Shown here: positions 40,945 to 49,390 of the stretch, one piece after another
Position numbering within the stretch: position 1 is the first letter of the stretch
Layout of the letters: each line of letters begins with the position of its first letter
Origin: RPQJ01 sp963698735
Lineage (GTDB): Bacteria > Pseudomonadota > Gammaproteobacteria > Steroidobacterales > Steroidobacteraceae
DNA length: 64,000 nt
Assembly (NCBI GenBank): GCA_963698735.1
Contig: CAVOSA010000010.1
Span: forward strand, 32,958-96,957
Direction: 5' to 3'
The notes under the pieces: generated by a model
Databases searched by the model: none
Told to the model about the DNA's origin: nothing
What the model saw: the letters and a program-made list of their open reading frames with translations, nothing else
Program-made: the position numbers and the translations under genes

Positions 40945-42732
40945 TCAGAACTGGTCGGCAGTGAGCGCCATGATGTTGCTGCTGCCGGCGCGCACCGCGA
41001 CGCCGTACGCCAGCGCGCGGGGCAGCACGTGCTCGGCATAGAACCTGGCCATCAGCACCTGCGTGCGCAGGAAGACCGGGTCCGTCGCGTCCGTCTCGAG
41101 CTTCGCCGCCGCGACCAGCGCGCCACGCGCAAGCTGCCAGCCGCCGATCACCGTGCCCATCAGCATCAGGTAATTGAAGGCTGCGGAACTCACGAGCTCC
41201 GGGTCCTTGCGTTCGCCGGCGAGCAGGTGCGACGAGCACAGCACGAGTTCGTCGAGGCCCTTGGTGAGCCAGAGACGGACGCTCGACAGGTGCTCGCCCG
41301 CATTGGCGAGCGGCGCATCGACCAGGCGCATCTCGGACACGAACGACGAGACCGTCGCGCCGCCGTCGCGCATGAGCTTGCGACCGACGAGATCGATCGC
41401 CTGGATGCCGTTGGTGCCCTCGTAGATCGAGGCAATGCGCGCGTCGCGGTAGAACTGCGCGACGCCCGTCTCCTCGACGTACCCCATTCCGCCGTGCACC
41501 TGGATGCCGAGCGCCGTCACGTCCTGGCCGACCTCCGAGGAAAACGCCTTCGCGATCGGCGTCATGAGGTCGCCGCGTGCGAGCCACGTCGCCGATTTTT
41601 CCGCGTCATCGCCATAGTTGCCGCGATCGAGGCACGAGGCAGTGTAGTAGCAGATCGCGCGGCAGGCCTGCGTGAGCGAACGCATCAGCAGCAGCGTGCG
41701 GCGGATGTCGGGGTGCCGGATGATCGGCACGCGGCCCTTCTCGCCGGGCGCGCGGCCCTGCACGCGATCGCGTGCGTACTTGACCGACGCCTGGTACGAG
41801 CGGTCGGCGAGGCCCACGCCCTGCGCGCCCACGCCGAGCCGCATGTAATTCATCATCGTGAACATCGCGGCGAGGCCTTCGTTCTCGACACCGACGAGAT
41901 AGCCCTGCGCGCCGCCGCTGTCGCCGAAAGCCATGACGCAGGTCGGGCTCGCGTGGATGCCCATCTTGTGCTCGACCGAGACGGGGAACACGTCGTTGCG
42001 CTCGCCGGGCGTGCCGTCGGCGTTGAGCTTGTACTTCGGCACCAGGAACAGCGAAATGCCCTTGGTGCCCTGCGGTGCGCCGGGCAACCGCGCGAGCACG
42101 AGGTGGACGATGTTGGTGGTCATGGGGTGGTCGCCCCACGTGATGTAGATCTTGCGGCCGGTCAGCAGGAAGCTGCCGTCCGCCTGCGGCTCCGCGCGCG
42201 TCGTGAGCGCCGCGAGATCTGAACCTGCCTGCGGTTCGGTCAGGCACATGGTTCCCGTCCACTCGCCCGAGACGAGCTTCTCGAGGAACTGCGATTTCAG
42301 CGCCTCGGAACCGTGGCGATCGAGAGCGAGGATCGCGCCCTGCGACAACTCGGGGCACAGCGCGAACGCGACGTTGGCGGCGGCCCACATCTCGTCACAG
42401 GCGACCGAGATGAGCTTTGGCAGGCCCTGGCCGCCGAAGTCCGGGTTCGCCGCGATGCCGGGCCAGCCGCCTTCGCGGAACCTGGCGTAGGCATCGGTGA
42501 ACTCTGCGGGCACCTGAACGGCCTTGTCGACGACCTGCACGGCCTTGCGATCGCCCAGCCAGTTGGTCGGCGCGAGCACGCCGTTGGCAAAGCGACCCGC
42601 TTCCTCGAGCACGGCCCCCACGGTGTCCTGATCGACGCTGGCATACGCTTGCAACGCCACCACGTCCGTGAAGTCGGCCAGGTGCTCGATCGTGAAACTC
42701 ATCTGCTGCAAGGGGGCGCTGTAGTCAGGCAT
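40945..42732 (-). CDS. Acyl-CoA dehydrogenase, long (DmdC-like) type
   Basis: A 595-residue acyl-CoA dehydrogenase with the extra N-terminal and C-terminal regions of the 3-methylmercaptopropionyl-CoA dehydrogenase/FadE-like group. It has MCLTEPQAGSDLA, KIYITWGDH, VEHKMGIHASPTCVMAF, IQVHGGMGYVEETG and IYEGTNGIQAIDLVGRK with the catalytic Glu. The substrate is not predictable from sequence. The ATG at 42732 has GGAG upstream and is preferred to 42747. The gene is 6 bp upstream of ubiC-FAH and probably heads that operon. Confidence 0.85.
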   Translation of the reverse strand: MPDYSAPLQQMSFTIEHLADFTDVVALQAYASVDQDTVGAVLEEAGRFANGVLAPTNWLGDRKAVQVVDKAVQVPAEFTDAYARFREGGWPGIAANPDFGGQGLPKLISVACDEMWAAANVAFALCPELSQGAILALDRHGSEALKSQFLEKLVSGEWTGTMCLTEPQAGSDLAALTTRAEPQADGSFLLTGRKIYITWGDHPMTTNIVHLVLARLPGAPQGTKGISLFLVPKYKLNADGTPGERNDVFPVSVEHKMGIHASPTCVMAFGDSGGAQGYLVGVENEGLAAMFTMMNYMRLGVGAQGVGLADRSYQASVKYARDRVQGRAPGEKGRVPIIRHPDIRRTLLLMRSLTQACRAICYYTASCLDRGNYGDDAEKSATWLARGDLMTPIAKAFSSEVGQDVTALGIQVHGGMGYVEETGVAQFYRDARIASIYEGTNGIQAIDLVGRKLMRDGGATVSSFVSEMRLVDAPLANAGEHLSSVRLWLTKGLDELVLCSSHLLAGERKDPELVSSAAFNYLMLMGTVIGGWQLARGALVAAAKLETDATDPVFLRTQVLMARFYAEHVLPRALAYGVAVRAGSSNIMALTADQF

Positions 42733-42851
42733 GTTCCGCTCCGGCATTCATTTGTGCTGTGCAACAATCCATTTTGCCCTGACCGGCGGGGTCGTGCCAT
42801 GCGGACCCCACCGCCGCGGGTACAATCGACGTCTTCCCGCGCGAGGTTCGG

Positions 42852-43319
42852 ATGAGCATCTGGTTTCGACCCACGACCCTGGAGCAGGTCCAGGCCATGT
42901 TCGGTGGCATTCGCGACATGTCTTCACACCTGGACATCCGCCTGACCGAACTCGGCGAGGACTACCTGCGCGGGACGCTGCCGGTGGACGAGCGCACGCG
43001 CCAGCCATTCGGGCTGCTGCACGGCGGCGCCAGCGTCGTCCTGGCGGAGACGTTGGGCAGTACCGCCAGCAATCTTTGCCTTGATACCAGCAAGTTCTAT
43101 GCAGTTGGGCAGGAAATCAGCGCCAATCACCTCCGTTCGGCGCGTTCTGGGCGGGTGACCGGAACGGCACGCCCGGTCCACCTCGGCAGTCGCTCGCAGG
43201 TCTGGGACATCCGGCTCGAGGACGAAGCGGGCCGCCTGACCTGCGTTTCACGCCTGACCATGGCCGTGGTTGAAGCGCCCGGCAAAGGCATGACCCTCGT
43301 CCCGCCGGAGCAATCATGA
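42852..43319 (+). CDS. PaaI/YdiI-type hotdog thioesterase
   Basis: A 155-residue hotdog-fold acyl-CoA thioesterase. PFGLLHGGASVVLAETLGSTAS contains the HGG motif and catalytic Glu of the YdiI/MenI/PaaI family, and GQEISANHLRSARSGRVTG is the CoA-side strand. It may hydrolyse an aryl- or acyl-CoA made by the divergent acyl-CoA dehydrogenase operon (119-bp shared upstream region). Its TGA overlaps the ATG of lptM. Confidence 0.85.
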   Translation: MSIWFRPTTLEQVQAMFGGIRDMSSHLDIRLTELGEDYLRGTLPVDERTRQPFGLLHGGASVVLAETLGSTASNLCLDTSKFYAVGQEISANHLRSARSGRVTGTARPVHLGSRSQVWDIRLEDEAGRLTCVSRLTMAVVEAPGKGMTLVPPEQS

Positions 43320-43615
43320 CCCGCCTGACCGCCGCAGGACCCCTGGCAACGATTCTGCTGGCTGCCATGGCGGCGAGCGGCTGCGGCCTGAAGGGTCCGT
43401 TGATTTTGCCGCCCAAGTCCGACGAGGTGGTGATCCGCGCACCTGGACAGGCCGCGACGGACCAGGCAGTGCCGGCGGAAGGCCAGACGACGACCGTCCC
43501 GGCGCCCGCCGAGGAGACGGAAAAAACCAAGCAGGCGCCGAGCAAACCGAAAGACGAGCGCATTCCGCCGCCGCCGCTGCCAGGTGGCAACCCAGGCACC
43601 GCGCGCGGTGGTTGA
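43316..43615 (+). CDS. lptM: LptM-type (YifL) lipoprotein
   Basis: A 99-residue lipoprotein with signal peptide and Cys23 in the lipobox AASGC, followed by GLKGPLILPP, the hallmark of LptM/YifL, which assists oxidative maturation of the LptD/LptE LPS translocon. The Pro/Lys-rich tail is low-complexity. It overlaps the thioesterase by 4 bp and polA by about 32 bp. The CGLKGPL motif is the deciding evidence. Confidence 0.82.
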   Translation: MTRLTAAGPLATILLAAMAASGCGLKGPLILPPKSDEVVIRAPGQAATDQAVPAEGQTTTVPAPAEETEKTKQAPSKPKDERIPPPPLPGGNPGTARGG

Positions 43616-46400
43616 CGCGCGCACACTGGTCCTGGTCGATGGCTCGTCGTACCTGTACCGGGCCTTCCACGCGCTGCCGCCGCTGACCAACTCGCGCGGC
43701 GAGCCGACGGGCGCGGTGCTCGGCGTACTCAACATGCTGCTGCGCATGCAGCGCGAGCAGAATCCCGAGCTCGTCGCCGTCGTCTTTGACGCGCCGGGCA
43801 AGACCTTCCGCGACGAGATCTTTGCCGAGTACAAGGCGCACCGGCCGCCGATGCCTGACGACCTGCGATCGCAGGTCGAGCCGCTGGTCGATGCCGTGCA
43901 GGCGCTCGGCCTGCCGCTGCTGCGCATTGCCGGCGTCGAGGCCGACGACGTCATCGGCACACTCGCGCAACGCGCGGCGGCGGCGGGGCTGCAGGTGCTG
44001 ATCTCCACCGGCGACAAGGACATGGCGCAGCTCGTCAACGAGCAGATCACGCTCGTCAACACGATGACGAACTCGTCGCTCGACCGCGCGGGCGTCAAGG
44101 TGAAGTTCGACGTCTACCCGGAACAGATCGTCGACTACCTGGCGCTCGTCGGCGACAGCTCGGACAACATACCGGGCGTGCCGAAGGTCGGACCGAAGAC
44201 GGCGGCGAAGTGGCTCAACGAGTACCGCACGCTCGACAACCTGCTCGCCCACCAGGACCGCATCGAAGGCAAGGTCGGCGAGAGCCTGCGCGCCTCCACC
44301 GCCGACCTCGAATTGTCGCGCGAGCTGGCGAAGATCCGCTGCGACCTCGAACTGGACGTGGGACCTGCGCAGCTGCGCAAGCACGAGCCGGACACCGCGA
44401 AGCTGCGCGAGCTGTACACACGGCTCGAACTGCGATCGCTGCTGAAGTCGCTCGGGGATCCCACCTCTCCCGCGTCAGCGCTGGAGGTCGCGCGCAGCGC
44501 GGGTGGAGGTTCCGGAGAAGAGCCCTCACCCGGCCAAGGACCGGCCTCTCCCGCTCGCGCGGGAGAGGTAAAGCCGGATGGCTGGGCGCCGGGCCGCAAT
44601 TACGAACTGGTCCTGACACAGGATCACCTGGACCGCTGGCTCGACACGTTGCGCGCCGCGGATCTGTTTGCGTTCGACACGGAAACGACGTCGCTCGACT
44701 ACATGCAGGCCGAGATCGTCGGCGTATCGTTCGCGGTCGAGCCTGGCCGCGCGGCGTACGTACCGCTGGCGCACACCTATGCCGGCGCGCCAGAGCAACT
44801 GAACCGCGAGCACGTGCTGCAGCTGCTGCGGCCGCTGCTGGAGGACGACAAGCGCGGCAAGCTCGGCCATCACCTCAAGTACGACGCGCACGTCCTGCGC
44901 AACCACGGCATCGAGCTGCGCGGCATGCGCTTCGACTCGATGCTCGAATCGTACGTGCTGAACAGCACCGCGACGCGCCACGACCTCGATTCGACGGCGC
45001 AGCTGTACCTCGGCGTCGAGACGATCCATTACCAGGACGTCGCCGGCAAGGGCGCGAAGCAGCTTGCATTCAACGACGTCCCGGTCGAGGCGGCGGCCGA
45101 GTATTCCGCTGAGGATTCCGACGTTGCCCTGCGCCTGCACCGCACGCTCTGGCCGCGGCTCGAAGCGGTGCCCGCACTCGCCCGCCTGTACCTGCAGATC
45201 GAGCAACCCCTGGTGCCCGTGCTGCTCGACATGGAGCACACCGGCGTGCTCGTCGACGCGCAGATGCTCAAGCGGCAGAGCCAGGAACTCTCGCGCGGAC
45301 TCGTCGAGCTCGAAAAGCAGGCGCACGCCGCCGCGGGTCAGCCGTTCAACGTCGAGTCGCCGAAGCAGCTGCAGGAAGTCCTGTTCGGCAAGCTCGGCCT
45401 GCCGGTGAAACGCAAGACCCCGACCGGGCAGCCGTCCACGGCGGAAGACGTGCTCGAGGAACTCGCCGACGAGTTCGAGCTGCCGCGCATCATCATGGAG
45501 TACCGCGGCCTGGCCAAGCTGCGCTCCACCTACACGGACAAGCTGCCGGAACAGATCAATCCGCGTACCGGCCGCGTGCACACCTCGTATCACCAGGCTG
45601 TCGCCGCGACTGGCCGCCTGTCGTCGACCGACCCCAACCTGCAGAACATCCCGATCCGCACGGCGGAAGGCCGTCGCATCCGCCAGGCGTTCATCGCGCC
45701 GGCGGGCCACGTGCTGATCGCGGCGGACTATTCGCAGATCGAGTTGCGGATCATGGCGCACCTGTCCGGCGACGCCGGCTTGCTCGAGGCATTCGCACAC
45801 GATCGCGACATTCACCAGGCGACCGCCGCCGAAGTCTTCGGTGTGCCGTCGCCGGACGCGGTGACGCCGGACCAGCGTCGCGCCGCGAAAGCGATCAACT
45901 TCGGGCTGATCTACGGCATGTCGGCGTTCGGTCTCGCCCGCCAGCTCGGCATCGAGCGCGGCGCGGCGCAGAAGTACGTCGAGCTGTACTTCCAGCGCTA
46001 TCCGGGCGTGAAGCAGTACATGGACGAGACGCGCGCAATGGCGCGCGAGCAGGGCTTCGTCGAGACGGTATTCGGGCGGCGGCTGTACCTGCCAGAGATC
46101 CGCTCACGCAACGCGCAGCTGCGCCAGTACGCCGAGCGCAGCGCGATCAACGCGCCGATGCAGGGCACGGCCGCGGACATCATCAAGCGCGCGATGATCG
46201 AGGTGCACCGCTGGCTGTTCGGCCAGCAGCACGCGCGGCTCATGATGCAGGTGCACGACGAACTCGTGCTCGAAGTGGCCGAGGATCGCGTCGATGCGGT
46301 GCTGCACGAACTGCGCGGACACATGACCGCGGCTGCCGACTTGCGCGTGCCGCTCAAGGTCGAGGTGGGTGTCGGCCGGAACTGGGACGAAGCGCACTGA
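43584..46400 (+). CDS. polA: DNA polymerase I
   Basis: A 938-residue polymerase. The 5'-nuclease domain begins LVLVDGSSYLYRAFHALPPL and includes GDKDMAQLV and SDNIPGVPKVGPKTA. The 3'-5' exonuclease keeps FAFDTETTSLDYM, so proofreading is likely active. Polymerase motifs are ADYSQIELRIMAHLS (A), RRAAKAINFGLIYGMSAFG (B) and MQVHDELVLEV (C). A GSGEEPSPGQGPASPARAGEV-like linker near residues 293-332 is encoded by dispersed-repeat DNA. The GTG start overlaps lptM; it fits the family N-terminus but has no clear ribosome site. Confidence 0.93.
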   Translation: MATQAPRAVVDARTLVLVDGSSYLYRAFHALPPLTNSRGEPTGAVLGVLNMLLRMQREQNPELVAVVFDAPGKTFRDEIFAEYKAHRPPMPDDLRSQVEPLVDAVQALGLPLLRIAGVEADDVIGTLAQRAAAAGLQVLISTGDKDMAQLVNEQITLVNTMTNSSLDRAGVKVKFDVYPEQIVDYLALVGDSSDNIPGVPKVGPKTAAKWLNEYRTLDNLLAHQDRIEGKVGESLRASTADLELSRELAKIRCDLELDVGPAQLRKHEPDTAKLRELYTRLELRSLLKSLGDPTSPASALEVARSAGGGSGEEPSPGQGPASPARAGEVKPDGWAPGRNYELVLTQDHLDRWLDTLRAADLFAFDTETTSLDYMQAEIVGVSFAVEPGRAAYVPLAHTYAGAPEQLNREHVLQLLRPLLEDDKRGKLGHHLKYDAHVLRNHGIELRGMRFDSMLESYVLNSTATRHDLDSTAQLYLGVETIHYQDVAGKGAKQLAFNDVPVEAAAEYSAEDSDVALRLHRTLWPRLEAVPALARLYLQIEQPLVPVLLDMEHTGVLVDAQMLKRQSQELSRGLVELEKQAHAAAGQPFNVESPKQLQEVLFGKLGLPVKRKTPTGQPSTAEDVLEELADEFELPRIIMEYRGLAKLRSTYTDKLPEQINPRTGRVHTSYHQAVAATGRLSSTDPNLQNIPIRTAEGRRIRQAFIAPAGHVLIAADYSQIELRIMAHLSGDAGLLEAFAHDRDIHQATAAEVFGVPSPDAVTPDQRRAAKAINFGLIYGMSAFGLARQLGIERGAAQKYVELYFQRYPGVKQYMDETRAMAREQGFVETVFGRRLYLPEIRSRNAQLRQYAERSAINAPMQGTAADIIKRAMIEVHRWLFGQQHARLMMQVHDELVLEVAEDRVDAVLHELRGHMTAAADLRVPLKVEVGVGRNWDEAH
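44545..44568. repeat. CCTCTCCCGC/GCGGGAGAGG hairpin inside polA
   Basis: CCTCTCCCGC (44545-44554), loop TCGC, GCGGGAGAGG (44559-44568): a perfect 10-bp hairpin. It is flanked by a related CCACCTCTCCCGCG at about 44461 and lies in the PolA interdomain linker. It shares its core with the element after gcdH (757-784). The repeat is in frame, encoding a Pro/Ala/Gly-rich loop. Confidence 0.65.
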
Positions 46401-46481
46401 ACTTCGCCGCGCGGCCGACCCTCTAACGGCCGTAAGATTCGTGTTCCAGGGCGTGTCCCGTCCTCCCAAGGAGATAAGACC

Positions 46482-47036
46482 ATGCGCAAGACCATCGCTG
46501 CCGTCGCGGCAGCATCTTTCGGGCTGCTCTCGTTTACGGCGCAAGCCGCCGACAACGGCATTTACCTCGGCGGCAGCGTCGGGCAGAGCAGCGTCCAGTA
46601 CGATGAGTCATTCGAGGGCCAGAATCTGAATTTCGACGCCAGCGCGACCGGCTTCAAGGTGATCGCCGGCTGGCGCTTCCTCGACTGGGTGGCGGTCGAA
46701 GGCAACTACATCGACCTCGGTTCGGGCGACGACAGGGTGCTCGGCGAGAAGGTCGAGTCCGACGTCAGCGGCATCTCGCTGTCGGCGGTCGGCTTCGTGC
46801 CGCTCGGCCCGGTCGACCTGTTTGCACGCGTGGGCGCCATCAACTGGGACGCGGATCTCGACGCTCCAGGCCTCGGCGCGAGTGCCAGCGACGACGGCAC
46901 GGACCTGACCTACGGCATCGGCGCGCAGTTCCGCGTCTGGAGCCTGAGCATCCGCGGCGAGTACGAAATCTTCGACATCTCGGATGCCGACACCGTGGAC
47001 ATGTTCTCGATCGGCGTGACCTGGACGTTCCTCTGA
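46482..47036 (+). CDS. Small outer-membrane beta-barrel protein
   Basis: A 184-residue porin-like protein. The signal peptide MRKTIAAVAAASFGLLSFTAQA is cleaved before ADNGIYLGG. The mature part has alternating beta strands and ends with an aromatic Phe-Leu terminus (GVTWTFL), close to the C-terminal signature of OmpA/OmpW-like eight-strand barrels. Its role is unknown. A good AAGGAG site precedes the ATG. Its likely terminator is at 47220-47261; the 160 bp between show nothing definite. Confidence 0.8.
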   Translation: MRKTIAAVAAASFGLLSFTAQAADNGIYLGGSVGQSSVQYDESFEGQNLNFDASATGFKVIAGWRFLDWVAVEGNYIDLGSGDDRVLGEKVESDVSGISLSAVGFVPLGPVDLFARVGAINWDADLDAPGLGASASDDGTDLTYGIGAQFRVWSLSIRGEYEIFDISDADTVDMFSIGVTWTFL

Positions 47037-47195
47037 CCTAACTATCTGATCTATAAAAGATTACCGTCGGTCTGGGCGCGGGATGAATTTCCGCCCTGGA
47101 CTGCCGGAACTTTTCGGTGCCGACCGGCTCCAATTTGATTGAGCGTCCTTGACGCTTGGCGCCGGCCTACCTCCCTGGGTCCGGCGTCTGCCCGG

Positions 47196-47855
47196 TCATC
47201 CCCCATTACCGGGTTGATTAACCCCGGCCGGATCTACTGATCCTGCCGGGGTTTCTTTTATCGGCTTGCCGTCGAGCAGCTTTTCGAGCACGCCCCTTGC
47301 CTCCTGCACGCCGTCACCGGCGTGGGCCGAGAACAATTGCACCGTCACCAGGCCGCCCGGCGGCAGCTTGCGGCGCACGGCCTGCAGCGCATTGCCGCCC
47401 GCGCCCCGCCCCAGCTTGTCGGACTTGGTCAGCAGGATGTGGACCGGCAACCCGCGTGACGAGGCCAACGCCAGCATGTCCTGGTCGTGATCGGTCATGG
47501 GATGCCTCACGTCCATGACCACGATCGTGCCCTTCAAGGCGGCGCGCTTCGCGAAGTAGCCCTCGAGCAGGCTGCCCCAGTGCGCCCGCATCGACCCGGC
47601 GACCTTCGCGAACCCATAGCCGGGCAGGTCCACGAGGCGCCGGCCCTCTTCCAGCTCGAAGAAATTGAGCAGGCGAGTTGCGCCTGGGCTCTTGCTGGTC
47701 CGGGCCAGGCCCTTGCGCTGGGTGATCGCATTGATAGCGCTCGACTTGCCGGCATTCGAGCGGCCGGCAACGGCCACCTCGACGCCCGCGTCGGGCGGCA
47801 GTTGCCCGAGCTTGTTCGCGCTGGTGAGGAACCGGACCTGTGGATAAGCCGCCAT
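47196..47855 (-). CDS. engB: Ribosome biogenesis GTPase EngB (YihA/YsxC)
   Basis: A 219-residue GTPase for 50S assembly. It has G1 GRSNAGKSSAINAI, G2 SPGATRLLNFF, G3 DLPGYGFAKV, G4 TKSDKL and G5 SAHAG. The start at 47855 (MAAYPQVRFLTSANKLGQLP) matches the family; an upstream GTG at 47882 is less likely. The last residues (PAGVNQPGNGG) are encoded across the plus-strand terminator hairpin. It is divergent from cytochrome c4, as in many Gammaproteobacteria. Confidence 0.9.
   Translation of the reverse strand: MAAYPQVRFLTSANKLGQLPPDAGVEVAVAGRSNAGKSSAINAITQRKGLARTSKSPGATRLLNFFELEEGRRLVDLPGYGFAKVAGSMRAHWGSLLEGYFAKRAALKGTIVVMDVRHPMTDHDQDMLALASSRGLPVHILLTKSDKLGRGAGGNALQAVRRKLPPGGLVTVQLFSAHAGDGVQEARGVLEKLLDGKPIKETPAGSVDPAGVNQPGNGG
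47220..47261 (+). terminator. Intrinsic terminator, plus strand, within the 3' end of engB
   Basis: AACCCCGGC and GCCGGGGTT extend inward to a 15-bp stem with one mismatch around TACT (47220-47253), followed by TTTCTTTT on the plus strand. It would end transcription from the outer-membrane protein gene while encoding the C-terminal tail of engB on the other strand. Confidence 0.7.
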
Positions 47856-47898
47856 GATGCCTGCCGGTGGGTGCGCCCCCACGATGCGCGAAAACCTT

Positions 47899-47908
47899 AG
47901 TGTACAAT
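47899..47908. promoter_or_regulatory. Overlapping divergent -10 elements, engB / cytochrome c4
   Basis: TACAAT at 47903-47908 (plus) and TACACT at 47899-47904 (minus) overlap in the AGTGTACAAT block between the divergent engB and cytochrome c4 genes. Both are one base from the TATAAT consensus. No strong -35 is visible for either. Confidence 0.35.
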
Positions 47909-47995
47909 TTGCGGCTTGCCCGGCAGGCCGTAGAACAGCAGTCCCCGACCTTTCTGCACCCGGCGCCCGTTCGTTTTTTTGGAGTGGTTTCAGAC

Positions 47996-48607
47996 ATGAC
48001 CGCGAAGTTCGCCGCCCTGACGCTGGTCGCCGTGCTCGGCTGGACCGGCTCCGCCCACGCCGCAGGCACCGTCGAGGCCGGCCAGGCCAAATCGGCCACC
48101 TGCATGGCCTGCCATGGCATGGACGGCAACAGCGCCAATCCCGAATGGCCGTCCCTGGCGGGCCAGCATTCGTCGTACATCGTCAAGCAGCTCAAGCACT
48201 TCAAGGCTGGCGAGCGGCAGAACCCGCTGATGAGCCCGATGGCCATGATCCTGTCCGACCAGGACATGGAAGACCTGGCGGCCTACTTCTCGTCGCAGAC
48301 GCTGCGCCCCAGCGGCGAGACAGAGCCCTCGAAGCTAAAGCTCGGCCAGCAGATCTACCGCGCCGGCATCGCCTCGAAGGGCGTGCCTGCGTGCGCCGGC
48401 TGCCATGGCCCGAGCGGCCGCGGCATCCCGGGCGCCGCGTTTCCGCAGGTCGGCGGACAGCACGCGCTGTATGCGTCGAACCAGCTCCGCGGCTACAAGT
48501 CGGCCGCACGGGCGACGGACCCCAACCAGATGATGCGCACGCTCGCCGCCAGGCTCACGGACGACGAGATCGACGCCGTCGCCTCGTACCTGCAGGGCAT
48601 GCGTTGA
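47996..48607 (+). CDS. Di-heme cytochrome c4
   Basis: A 203-residue periplasmic electron carrier. The signal peptide ends near AHA (residue 22). Two heme sites are visible, CMACH at 36-40 and CAGCH at 133-137, with Met ligands in PLMSPMAM and PNQMMRT. The duplicated domains and position next to engB and dsbA are typical of c4, which feeds terminal oxidases. The ATG at 47996 is chosen because the signal peptide begins there; the frame is open upstream. Confidence 0.88.
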   Translation: MTAKFAALTLVAVLGWTGSAHAAGTVEAGQAKSATCMACHGMDGNSANPEWPSLAGQHSSYIVKQLKHFKAGERQNPLMSPMAMILSDQDMEDLAAYFSSQTLRPSGETEPSKLKLGQQIYRAGIASKGVPACAGCHGPSGRGIPGAAFPQVGGQHALYASNQLRGYKSAARATDPNQMMRTLAARLTDDEIDAVASYLQGMR

Positions 48608-48639
48608 ACCTCGGCGCGAGGCACCGGTCAGACGTCACC

Positions 48640-49299
48640 ATGACGAACATCCATCACATCGCTTCCCGGGCCCGGCAGGCATTCGTCGCCGGCGTGTTGT
48701 TGCTGGCGGCCGGCACGGCAGCGGCCGCCGCGTTCGAGCCACAGCAGGGTGTCCACTACAAGCTGCTCACCCCCGCGCAGCCGACCAGCGTCGAGCCAGG
48801 CAAGGTCGAAGTGGTCGAAGTGTTCTGGTACGCGTGCGGGCACTGCTACCTGCTCGAACCAAAGCTCGAAGCCTGGAACCGCAGCGGCCGCCCGGCAACA
48901 GCCGAACTCGTGCGCCTGCCGGCCACCTGGAACAACACGCTCAAGACCCACGCGCGGCTTTTCTACACGATGGAACTGCTCGGCAAGCAGAACCTCAACC
49001 CGGAAATCTGGCGCGAGATCAACCTCAAGGGCAACCGCCTCGACACCCCCGCGGCGATCGAAACCTTCTTCACATCGCGCGGCGTCAGCAAGGCCGATTT
49101 CCAGCGTGCCTTCGCGGGCTTCGCCATCGACTCCAAGATCATGAAGGCGGAAGACCTGAACCGCCGCTACAAGATCACCGGCACGCCCGCCGTGGTGGTC
49201 AACGGCAAGTACATCACCGACGTCGGCATGGCCGGCAGCGAAGAAAGGCTGTTCGAGGTGATCAACGCGCTGGTGGCCAGAGAGAAGCCGCAGCGCTGA
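48640..49299 (+). CDS. dsbA: Thiol:disulfide interchange protein DsbA
   Basis: A 219-residue periplasmic oxidase that introduces disulfides into exported proteins. After the signal peptide (cleavage about AAAAA, residue 31), the thioredoxin motif is VFWYACGHCYLLEP with Cys66-Gly-His-Cys69. The cis-Pro loop is KITGTPAVVVNGKY. It follows cytochrome c4 by 32 bp on the same strand. An intrinsic terminator follows at 49316-49340. Confidence 0.92.
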   Translation: MTNIHHIASRARQAFVAGVLLLAAGTAAAAAFEPQQGVHYKLLTPAQPTSVEPGKVEVVEVFWYACGHCYLLEPKLEAWNRSGRPATAELVRLPATWNNTLKTHARLFYTMELLGKQNLNPEIWREINLKGNRLDTPAAIETFFTSRGVSKADFQRAFAGFAIDSKIMKAEDLNRRYKITGTPAVVVNGKYITDVGMAGSEERLFEVINALVAREKPQR

Positions 49300-49315
49300 C
49301 CCGGCCGCGAGGCAC

Positions 49316-49340
49316 AACCCCCGCAGCGCGGGGGTTTTTC
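49316..49340 (+). terminator. Intrinsic terminator after dsbA
   Basis: AACCCCCGC, loop AGC, GCGGGGGTT, then TTTTT. It is compact and strong, and ends the cytochrome c4-dsbA unit 51 bp before corA. Confidence 0.88.
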
Positions 49341-49390
49341 GTTACAGCCTGTGTTACAAGGACGGCCGGAGTTCTGGGCGGATCCTCCTG

